35,750 nucleotides of DNA, taken from NCBI GenBank assembly GCA_030017555.1, contig JASEIC010000007.1, positions 1 through 35,750 of the forward strand. Direction: 5' to 3'. Positions 15,749 to 22,393 of this stretch are shown here, piece after piece. Numbering within the stretch: position 1 is the stretch's first letter; the number at the start of each line of letters is the position of its first letter. The DNA is from Patescibacteria group bacterium. GTDB taxonomy: Bacteria > Patescibacteriota > Minisyncoccia > UBA6257 > GWB1-50-10. Both the position numbers and the translations under genes were made by a program. The notes beneath the pieces are model-generated. The model was not told the origin of the DNA. It saw only the letters and a program-made list of their open reading frames with translations, and did not search any database.

Positions 15749-16919
15749 ACAAAAACTAGCTAACTTAATTACTGATTTAAACAAAATCATCAAAAAGGAA
15801 AAAGATGAGCTTTTTAGATTGAATAAGAAGATTACATTAGATACAGCTTATTGGATTGCAGAGGATTATGATACGATGAAATCATACCTTAAAGATTACA
15901 TAAAAAATCTCCCTGCGTTGGATACAATAGATAAAATAAAACCTAAGGGAAAAATTTTAATTATATTGTCTTATAATGAACCGTTTATTTTATCCATAAT
16001 TCCTGTACTGAATGCACTTATTATCGGTAATGAAGTTATCTTAAAGCCAAGCCAAGGGGCTGAAGATTTCGCTAAAATAATTTGGCAAAAGTCAGGACTA
16101 GCAAAAAAATATGGGCTAAAATTACAAATTATTTCTCCGGAAACACACAAAGAAACCGAAGGTCTTATCCGAGAAGTACGGGCAGTGTATTTCTTCGGGT
16201 CGTTTAAAGTAGCTCAACGTCTAGCTAAGATATGCGGAAAGTGTTATGCAGAATTTTATCCCGAAATAGAAACCGCCGATGTAAAAATCTTTAACAAAAA
16301 TCTTCCCGACGTTAAAAAAGATGTTCTTCTTACTCTTAGAGAATCGCTAACTCATTCAGGTCAATCTTGTCAAAGAATCCAGGGTATTTTTGTGCATAAA
16401 AATCTATATAACGACTATATTAAAGTTCTAAAACAAAAATTTATTAGCTTATGTAATTCTAAAGATTTGTATAAATTTATTGACGACCAATATATACTTG
16501 CGAGAAAAAATCTACTCGATTTACTCCATGCGGACATAGAAAAATCTGAGCCTGCTGAGGTTGTTGAGGTGAGAACTCTACCCTTGTTGATTATAAAACC
16601 CGAGACGGAAAGTGACCTTGTAAAAAATGCCTATTTTTTACCGGTGTTATGGACTTTGCCCTTTGAATCAGAGGAAAGATTAATTAAGATACTAAATTCG
16701 CGAAAATTTTTCTTGGGTATTAACATACAAAGTGATAACGAAAACTTTATTAAGTATATTATAAATAATACGAGGTTCACTCGTTATACAGTTAATTCTT
16801 CTCACATAAATATTAGACCGCAAGAAGGTTGGGGAGGATCTTGGCCAAGTGGGTTTTCTGGATACAGAAGTTGGATTGAACATTTTTCTGATGGATGTAT
16901 TATAATTGATGAATCCTAA
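15732..16919 (+). CDS. Acyl reductase of the LuxC/aldehyde dehydrogenase superfamily
   Basis: The ALDH fold is visible in the cofactor strand 'GNEVILKPSQGAEDFAKIIW', in 'VYFFGSFKVAQRLAK', and in the catalytic-cysteine region 'THSGQSCQRIQGIFVHKNLY' (~residue 213). The protein has 395 residues, between LuxC (~480) and short ALDHs. With the upstream ligase it could reduce an acyl thioester to an aldehyde. The ATG at 15732 is preferred over the TTG at 15723; both overlap the ligase gene. The stop codon lies inside an inverted-repeat copy (16918-17007), so the repeat junction forms the exact end of this gene. Confidence 0.75.
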   Translation: MLIKSKQKLANLITDLNKIIKKEKDELFRLNKKITLDTAYWIAEDYDTMKSYLKDYIKNLPALDTIDKIKPKGKILIILSYNEPFILSIIPVLNALIIGNEVILKPSQGAEDFAKIIWQKSGLAKKYGLKLQIISPETHKETEGLIREVRAVYFFGSFKVAQRLAKICGKCYAEFYPEIETADVKIFNKNLPDVKKDVLLTLRESLTHSGQSCQRIQGIFVHKNLYNDYIKVLKQKFISLCNSKDLYKFIDDQYILARKNLLDLLHADIEKSEPAEVVEVRTLPLLIIKPETESDLVKNAYFLPVLWTLPFESEERLIKILNSRKFFLGINIQSDNENFIKYIINNTRFTRYTVNSSHINIRPQEGWGGSWPSGFSGYRSWIEHFSDGCIIIDES

Positions 16920-17007
16920 TAATTTTCCGCCGAAAAAAATCTGGCGGCGGAATTTTTACCCCGTAGCGAGCTTGCTCTGCTTCGGGGCGCTCCACACCCT
17001 CCTTCCG
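16918..17007 (-). repeat. Inverted, internally deleted repeat copy C
   Basis: Read on the minus strand, 16945-17007 equals 10773-10835 (63 bp, perfect) and 16918-16944 equals 11127-11153 (27 bp, perfect). Copy C is therefore copy A plus its spacer with about 290 bases removed, turned round. It abuts the stop of the reductase gene. A further hairpin (GCCTGC...GCAGGC, about 17007-17051) follows, then AAGGAATTCCCT. Confidence 0.85.
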
Positions 17008-17091
17008 CCTGCCCCGTAGTCAGTTTTGCTGTACTACTGGGGTGCGCAGGCAATGACAAGGAATTCCCTTTGTGTAAATCAGAATATTTTG

Positions 17092-17146
17092 GTAACATTA
17101 TATTGTGTTTAGAGCTTTCAATAAGTATACCACAATTTAATGTTAC
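17092..17146 (+). promoter_or_regulatory. Promoter and 16-bp inverted-repeat operator of XRE-2
   Basis: GTAACATTATATTGTG (17092-17107) and CACAATTTAATGTTAC (17131-17146) form a 16-bp inverted repeat with one mismatch. The promoter TTGTGT (17103-17108), a 17-base spacer and TATACC (17126-17131) lie between and within the arms. A protein bound to both arms would block it, so autoregulation by XRE-2 is likely. Confidence 0.7.
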
Positions 17147-17155
17147 TAATCTATT

Positions 17156-17368
17156 ATGGCAGAGTCAAATAAAAGTAATATAGGCAAAACTGTAAAAAAG
17201 TTGAGGGAGAAAATGGGCTTATCGCAAGAAAAACTAGCCCGCCTTGCCGATGTCTCAAATAATACGGTTGTTAATATTGAGGCGGGCAAACAAGACAATC
17301 CGACAATCGAAACCTTGAAAAAGGTCGCCAATGCTCTGCAGGTTGGGGTTGATAACCTTTTGAAATAA
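17156..17368 (+). CDS. XRE-family regulator 2 (controller-like)
   Basis: This 70-residue helix-turn-helix protein reads 'IGKTVKKLREKMGLSQEKLARLADVSNNTVVNIEAGKQDNPTIETLKKVANALQVGVDNLLK'-like in layout: the DNA-binding domain alone. It overlaps the methyltransferase start by one base (TAATG). Together with the strong 16-bp inverted repeat upstream, this is the classical arrangement of a controller protein that delays or balances a restriction-modification operon. Confidence 0.9.
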   Translation: MAESNKSNIGKTVKKLREKMGLSQEKLARLADVSNNTVVNIEAGKQDNPTIETLKKVANALQVGVDNLLK

Positions 17369-18966
17369 TGAGTACTATACAACAAACGAAAAACCTACTC
17401 ACAATTAAAGAAGCGAGCCAGTGGGCGAGTGATTTTCTAAAGCGCGACGTTAGCGAGTCAAACATCTCGTATTTGGTGCAATACGGGAAAGTAAAAAAGC
17501 ACAACGGCGGCAGTTCCATTTTTGTTGATTTGAGTGATCTAAAAAATTACTACGACTCGTATCGAGGTCAGCGAGAAGTTGATTGGAAAAAGAAGCTCGG
17601 CAATGACTTAAACTGGGCATTGTCTTTTGACCATCTTCGCGAAGTAGATACAACAAAACATGTCCATCGTTTACATCCCTACAAAGGCAAGTTTATTCCA
17701 CAACTCGTTCAATATTTTATTGACAATCATACGGACGATTTTAAGAAAAAAGTTTATTTTAAGGCCGGCGATATAATTCTTGATCCGTTTTCTGGCTCGG
17801 GCACGACACTTGTGCAAGCGCATGAAATGGGTATGCATACCATCGGCATTGATATATCTCATTTTAATTGCATGATTACGGAAACAAAATTGCTTTCCTA
17901 CGATCTTGCTTTGCTTGATGACGAAGTAAAAAAAATAAAGCAAACAATTATAAACTACGAGGCAGATAGCAAAATCAATGCTTTTGAAGATGAGCTATTG
18001 GCTCGCATGGCGGATTTCAATAATCAGTATTTCCCGAGTCCAGAGTTCAAATATAAAGTCCAAAGAGGGCAAATCAACGAGAGTAAATATGCCGTGGAAA
18101 AAGAAAAGGAATTTCTGAAAATCTATAATGCTCTTGTTAAAAGATATGACATAGAGCTAAATCATTCCGCAGGTAAAACTTTCTTAGATAAGTGGTATAT
18201 CAAAAATGTCCGCAAAGAAATTGACTTTGCATTTGAACAAGTTAAAAAAATCAAAGATGTCAAGAATAAAAAGATTTTAGCGATAATTTTGAGCCGAACA
18301 ATTAGGTCGTGCCGCGCAACGACACATTCGGATTTAGCTACCCTTAAAGAACCGCAGATAACAACTTATTATTGTTGGAAACACAAAAAGATTTGCAAGC
18401 CACTTTTCTCAATAAAGGAGCGGTTTGTTCGTTACGCGGTTGATACAGTATATCGGCTGAAAACATTTGCAAAACTAAAGACAAGCTCACATTATGCAGT
18501 TCTTCCAGTAGACTCCAGAACGGTGGATATTTTCAAAGAAGTGGAAAAAAGAAATAAAAAATTCCACGAGATTTTGAAGAAACAAAAAATCAATGGTATC
18601 TTTACTTCGCCGCCATATGTTGGCCAGATTGATTATCATGAACAACACGCCTATGCATATGATCTTTTCGGCTTTAAGCGCAGAGATGAGTTTGAAATAG
18701 GGCCTCTCTACAAAGGACAAGGAGCAGAAGCGCGCGCGTCTTATGTTGATGGTATTTCAAAGGTTTTGCTAAATTGTAAAAAGTTCTTGGCGGATAATTT
18801 TGATGTCTTTCTCGTTGCAAACGATAAATATAACTTGTATCCTGCAATCGCCGAGCAGACCGGAATGAAAATTATAAATCAGTTCAGGCGACCAGTATTG
18901 AACAGAACCGAGCGAGACAAGTCGCCCTATTCGGAGATTATATTTCATCTAAAGAACGGAAAATAA
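17368..18966 (+). CDS. DNA methyltransferase (TSPPY type) of a type II system
   Basis: The N-terminal ~65 residues form a MerR/excisionase-like DNA-binding segment ('LLTIKEASQWASDFLKRD...VDLSDLKNYYDS'). The SAM-binding motif 'DPFSGSGTT' is at ~139-147, followed by 'GIDIS'. The catalytic 'FTSPPYVGQIDYHEQHAYAYDLFGF' is near residue 412. TSPPY usually marks N4-cytosine methylation, and the cognate nuclease directly behind it looks like TdeIII (GGNCC specificity in the founding member), which is compatible. At 532 residues it carries a large target-recognition insert between the motifs. It overlaps XRE-2 and lies one base before the nuclease gene, within one operon. Confidence 0.85.
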   Translation: MSTIQQTKNLLTIKEASQWASDFLKRDVSESNISYLVQYGKVKKHNGGSSIFVDLSDLKNYYDSYRGQREVDWKKKLGNDLNWALSFDHLREVDTTKHVHRLHPYKGKFIPQLVQYFIDNHTDDFKKKVYFKAGDIILDPFSGSGTTLVQAHEMGMHTIGIDISHFNCMITETKLLSYDLALLDDEVKKIKQTIINYEADSKINAFEDELLARMADFNNQYFPSPEFKYKVQRGQINESKYAVEKEKEFLKIYNALVKRYDIELNHSAGKTFLDKWYIKNVRKEIDFAFEQVKKIKDVKNKKILAIILSRTIRSCRATTHSDLATLKEPQITTYYCWKHKKICKPLFSIKERFVRYAVDTVYRLKTFAKLKTSSHYAVLPVDSRTVDIFKEVEKRNKKFHEILKKQKINGIFTSPPYVGQIDYHEQHAYAYDLFGFKRRDEFEIGPLYKGQGAEARASYVDGISKVLLNCKKFLADNFDVFLVANDKYNLYPAIAEQTGMKIINQFRRPVLNRTERDKSPYSEIIFHLKNGK

Positions 18967-18967
18967 T

Positions 18968-19747
18968 ATGGCTTTATCAAAATCACAAAAAGAAAAAATC
19001 TCGGTGTTGCTGGAGAGAAAAATCGAAGATAAATTGCGACGCTATGCCCGCGAAACTTCCTCAATGCCTTTTTTGACGCGCCTGATTCAAGATAGCGAGA
19101 AGGTAGCGGCTTATTCTTTTATACACTCAATTGCCACTACATTAGGAATGTCTATTTACGAAGATGTTTCAAAAATTATTGCGGAAGAAAGTGCGGACGA
19201 ATGTTTTACTAAATACGATGTTGGCGGTGTTATTTCGCGCGAGCAAAAATCAGTAATTGATGATATTGTTAGAAAACTCCGCAATGGCGAAAAAGGAGTT
19301 CATAACGCGCAAGAAATTAAATTGGTGCTTGATGTTTCGGCAAAAGACGGGAAAGCACAAAAAGAAGGTAGGATTGCGGATTTCTATATGCGGCGCGGCG
19401 GCAAAGAGCATTACTTTGAAATTAAAACTGTTAAGCCAAATATAGACGTTTTTACAAAATCAAAAACAAAACTTCTTGAGTGGGTAGCGCGCCGCCGAAG
19501 CCCGATTAAAGTTTTTCTCGCTTTTCCATACAATCCCTATCATCCGCAACCATATGAGCGATTTACAGAGCAGGGCGTTTTGGATCGGGGAAAAGAATTC
19601 TTGATTGGCAAGGAATACTGGGATTTTCTCGGTGGTGAAAATACTTTTGAGGAATTACTGGAGCTTTTTGATAGTGTTGGAAAGAAGTTTAAGGAGAAAA
19701 TCAAAAATAAAATCCAAGAGGTAGCACGTAGCAAAATGTCTGGTTAA
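18968..19747 (+). CDS. Type II restriction endonuclease, TdeIII-like
   Basis: The 259-residue protein has a PD-(D/E)XK core: D in 'RIADFYMRRGG' (~137) and E-x-K in 'YFEIKTVKPN' (~150). A C-terminal block 'FPYNPYHPQPYERFTEQGVLDRGKEFLIGKEYWDFLGG' looks to me like the TdeIII family. That family cuts GGNCC; the specificity here is inferred only. It follows the methyltransferase by one base, so modification enzyme is translated first. The assignment as the restriction partner is strong from context even if the family name is wrong. Confidence 0.75.
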   Translation: MALSKSQKEKISVLLERKIEDKLRRYARETSSMPFLTRLIQDSEKVAAYSFIHSIATTLGMSIYEDVSKIIAEESADECFTKYDVGGVISREQKSVIDDIVRKLRNGEKGVHNAQEIKLVLDVSAKDGKAQKEGRIADFYMRRGGKEHYFEIKTVKPNIDVFTKSKTKLLEWVARRRSPIKVFLAFPYNPYHPQPYERFTEQGVLDRGKEFLIGKEYWDFLGGENTFEELLELFDSVGKKFKEKIKNKIQEVARSKMSG

Positions 19748-19789
19748 TTTGTCAAAAGGGGAAAATAATTTTAGAATAACTTAACTATA

Positions 19790-19963
19790 TGGAAAATTGG
19801 ACACTAACTTGGTGGATTGTTGGCTTAACTATCATTATGGTTGCTGGTCTAGTAATACAAATCATTTTGGATGCCGTGAAAGGAAAAAAAAACAACTTAA
19901 TTATGGCAGAAACTCAACGAGAAAAAAATTACAAAAAAGGCATTGGAGGTGCTGGAAAATAAT
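19790..19963 (+). CDS. Possible small membrane ORF (57 aa)
   Basis: The ATG at 19790 opens a frame with a hydrophobic helix 'WWIVGLTIIMVAGLVIQIIL' and a lysine-rich tail. Its last part overlaps the start of the next nuclease gene in another frame, including an ATG at 19903 (MAETQREK). It may be a genuine small membrane protein, or it may hold the displaced start of the nuclease gene (see there). Support is limited to the helix and the absence of another gene in this 200-base gap. Confidence 0.3.
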
Positions 19964-20641
19964 CCGGGTGGCGTTAGGTATTCTGATCTTTTCCGAAAAC
20001 TTGCCGAAGTTCTTCCTAACGTTCCCCCAAACACCATACACGGTACAATTTGGGATTTAGACAAGAAGAATGAACAAATAATAAAACCGGAAAAAGGATT
20101 ATTTATACTGAAAAAATACACTGATGTAATAATTGAGCGAAAGCCTGATGCGGGGAGTAATGTCCATTTACCCAGGGAAATTTCTTTTTATCAATCATTC
20201 GCTGATTATTTAGTACAAGATTTAGAGGAATGTACTAAAGCCATATCTTTGGGCGGAAATAAATTTGGTGATAGATGGGGAACACCCGACGTGTTCGGAG
20301 TATACAAATTTTCGGAGGCTGATGCCGTTCGTCCACCCGTTGAAATTATCAGCGCAGAAATTAAAACTGATGCAAACCAACTTATCACCGCATTTGGTCA
20401 AGTATGTGCTTATAAAATTTTTAGCCACAAAGTTTATCTAGCCGTTCCAAAAGAAGCCGATACCGGCAGAATTGAATCATTGTGCGCTCGCTTCGGAATT
20501 GGTCTTATACTTTTTAATAAAAATGACGCTCAAGATCCGAAATGGGAAATTCGCACGCGGGCAGTCAAAAACGAACCAGACTATTTTTACGTGAACGAGT
20601 ATTTGCAAAGATTGGGAGAAGATTGTAGATCATTATTTTAA
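19943..20641 (+). CDS. HARE-HTH-type winged helix fused to a PD-(D/E)XK nuclease domain
   Basis: The N-terminal ~70 residues ('NNPGGVRYSDLFRKLAEVLPNVPPNTIHGTIWDL') form a HARE-HTH/winged-helix domain. The rest looks like a nuclease: 'RWGTPDVFGVYK' supplies the acidic residue, and 'ISAEIKTDANQLITAFGQVCAYKIFSHKVYLAVP' supplies E-x-K and the helix. The start is unclear. TTG at 19943 is the first listed start, but coding-like sequence runs back to 19901. Adding one A to the A-run at 19922-19928 would join it to an ATG at 19903 (MAETQREKKITKKALEVLEN). A one-base deletion or slippage is therefore likely. It probably assists or supplements the TdeIII-like system. Confidence 0.65.
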   Translation: MEVLENNPGGVRYSDLFRKLAEVLPNVPPNTIHGTIWDLDKKNEQIIKPEKGLFILKKYTDVIIERKPDAGSNVHLPREISFYQSFADYLVQDLEECTKAISLGGNKFGDRWGTPDVFGVYKFSEADAVRPPVEIISAEIKTDANQLITAFGQVCAYKIFSHKVYLAVPKEADTGRIESLCARFGIGLILFNKNDAQDPKWEIRTRAVKNEPDYFYVNEYLQRLGEDCRSLF

Positions 20642-20672
20642 TCGCCGCAAAAAATTTCGCCAATCCAAGCGA

Positions 20673-20924
20673 GGGCGCGACGGAAGGAGGGTGTGGAGCG
20701 CCCCGAAGCAGAGCAAGCTCGCTACGGGGTAAAAATTCCGCCGCACCCGAGCCGAAGTTCGCCAGAGGTCGGATAAACTTCGCTCCCGCCGCCGCTCGCT
20801 AACGCTCGCCAGCCAGCAAAAAAGTTTTCTTCGCTTTTCCTGATTTGCGCGCGCCGATTTTTTCTTCTAAAAGGAAAACAAAACTTTTCTTTGTTGGTCT
20901 GCTCTTAACGAGCAGGGCGGCGGG
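20673..20924 (+). repeat. Long GC-rich direct repeat, copy B
   Basis: This copy is identical to 10765-11017 except for one G-to-A change and one missing base in a T-rich run. It has the same orientation as copy A, the same relation to a downstream XRE gene, and no coding content. Copies A and B lie 9.9 kb apart and flank modules 1 and 2. Confidence 0.85.
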
Positions 20925-21116
20925 CGGAGTTTATCCCGCACCGAGCTTCGCTCTGGTGCGGGGCTTCGGCTCGGGCGAGGCGGAATTCCCCCCACGCCCC
21001 CCTTCCGCCTCGCCCTCGCTTCCAACAGCGATTTTTTCGGCGGGCTTACAATTCTTTTCCTTGCCCCTCCCTCCCTGCGCGGAAAAAGTTAAGGAACTCC
21101 CTAAAATAATGTCACT
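20925..21116 (+). repeat. Mosaic hairpin spacer between repeat B and XRE-3
   Basis: No gene is seen. A CCCGCACC/GGTGCGGG hairpin (about 20935-20962), a GATTTTTTCGGCGG block (about 21029) and AAGGAACTCCCTAAAA (about 21090) occur in the same order as in the spacer before XRE-1, although the sequence between them differs. Confidence 0.55.
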
Positions 21117-21160
21117 CATAGTCTGTAGATACATAATATACAAAAGACTATGATGTAGTC
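21117..21160 (+). promoter_or_regulatory. Operator region of XRE-3
   Basis: CATAGTC (21117-21123) and GACTATG (21146-21152) are inverted, and GACTA/TAGTC (21146-21150 and 21156-21160) form a second, tighter pair sharing the middle arm. Such paired boxes resemble controller-protein C-boxes. A clear -35/-10 pair could not be fixed. Confidence 0.5.
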
Positions 21161-21177
21161 AATAAGTGTCGTAACTT

Positions 21178-21384
21178 ATGCCAGACATACAGAAAAAATT
21201 TGGTGACAAATTGCGCGAGTTGCGCAAGCAAAAGGGTCTTTCTCAAGAAGACTTAGCTTTGAAGTCGGGTCTTCATCGAACTTATATAAGCGATATTGAA
21301 CGAGGATCGCGCAATCTTTCTCTCAAAAACATCGAGAAAATCGCTAAGGCGCTAGGATTGGCAACAAAGTCGCTTTTAGAATAA
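21178..21384 (+). CDS. XRE-family regulator 3 (controller-like)
   Basis: This 68-residue Cro/C1 helix-turn-helix protein reads 'FGDKLRELRKQKGLSQEDLALKSGLHRTYISDIERGSRNLS'. The 'HRTYISDIERG' recognition helix is very typical of restriction-modification controller proteins. It lies four bases upstream of the MamI-like endonuclease, so it probably controls the nuclease transcript. Confidence 0.92.
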   Translation: MPDIQKKFGDKLRELRKQKGLSQEDLALKSGLHRTYISDIERGSRNLSLKNIEKIAKALGLATKSLLE

Positions 21385-21388
21385 TCGT

Positions 21389-22393
21389 ATGCAACCAAAC
21401 AAGAAATTCGTTACCATAGGCGATAATCTCAAAAAGATTAACCAACTCCTCGCAGAATTGGTTCTTCAGCCAAGACTCAACGCCATTAAATGGTCTGCAA
21501 TAACAAAACAAACCCCAAATATAAAGATTGGATATCCGGGTCAGCATCTTGCTTCGCTTGTTGCGGGAATGGAAGGTGAACGAACGGGGGCGAGAGGAAA
21601 TGATCTTATTGATGGGTCTGAAGTAAAATCATGCTCAAGAATTGATGCGTTGGATAAGTGTTTAGATTGCGAAAGTCCTGTTGCAAGAATTGAAACAGTC
21701 TGCCCGAATTGCAGTTCCGGCAATATCCTACGGAGCAATGATTCAAAATGGCTTTTTGGGATTAGGAACGAAGCAGATTTGGACACTTTACTGCATGGAG
21801 TAAAAAGAATTCTACTAATTCTCGGGGATTATCCAAATTTTGATGAGGGTGATTTTAATACTTTACGCTTTCAAACTTTCGAAATTTGGCCGGAAAGTAA
21901 ACGTAATATTCGTTTTGGGGAAATAATGACTAATTACTATCGGAAAATTTATCTTGCACACAAGAAGAAAAATCAAGCGAAAACACCCGCGCCCAAAAAT
22001 TTCTGGCCATACCAGTACCAGTTTTATGTGTGTAATCCCATACCAACATTTGGATGTATTATCAAAAATGCAAATTCAAACCCAAGCATAAAAGTTTTTC
22101 ATTATGTGGAGCCAACTGTTGATCGTTCAACTTTACCGTCAATAGTTATGCCAGTTGATATCTTGAAAGATTTTGAGCTCGCTTTGATATTAAAAAACGC
22201 AAAGCCTGGTAAAATAGAACGAATGATAAAACCGGCCCTTCGAGGCAAGATAGGAAAAATCAAAAAGCTTTCAATCACTCAAAAACGAGAAATGTTGGTA
22301 GGAATTGATGAGGCGTTGCGTTCCTATTTACCCCTTCGAGACACTGATAGAATTTCAATTTCCAAGAAGAATTACACGAGACGAACACACTAA
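21389..22393 (+). CDS. Type II restriction endonuclease, MamI-like
   Basis: The 334-residue protein contains 'GYPGQHLASLVAGMEGERTGARGNDLIDGSEVKSC', which supplies an acidic metal site and the E-V-K of a nuclease core. A zinc ribbon (CLDC...CPNC, ~residues 91-110) and 'NDSKWLFGIRNE' follow. I associate this combination with the MamI family (founder specificity GATNNNNATC); this is from memory and needs checking. The gene follows XRE-3 and is convergent with the LexA-methyltransferase gene, their stop codons overlapping at 22390-22393. Nuclease and methylase are thus driven by separate promoters and regulators. Confidence 0.7.
   Translation: MQPNKKFVTIGDNLKKINQLLAELVLQPRLNAIKWSAITKQTPNIKIGYPGQHLASLVAGMEGERTGARGNDLIDGSEVKSCSRIDALDKCLDCESPVARIETVCPNCSSGNILRSNDSKWLFGIRNEADLDTLLHGVKRILLILGDYPNFDEGDFNTLRFQTFEIWPESKRNIRFGEIMTNYYRKIYLAHKKKNQAKTPAPKNFWPYQYQFYVCNPIPTFGCIIKNANSNPSIKVFHYVEPTVDRSTLPSIVMPVDILKDFELALILKNAKPGKIERMIKPALRGKIGKIKKLSITQKREMLVGIDEALRSYLPLRDTDRISISKKNYTRRTH

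Noticed and set aside
16916-17098. 60-codon minus-strand frame over repeat copy C
   Set aside because: It lies wholly in the inverted repeat and hairpin and includes the stop of the reductase gene on the other strand.
20845-21153. Overlapping open frames on both strands in repeat copy B and its spacer
   Set aside because: They have the same GC-rich repeat composition, and no domain or conservation between copies A and B beyond the DNA repeat itself.
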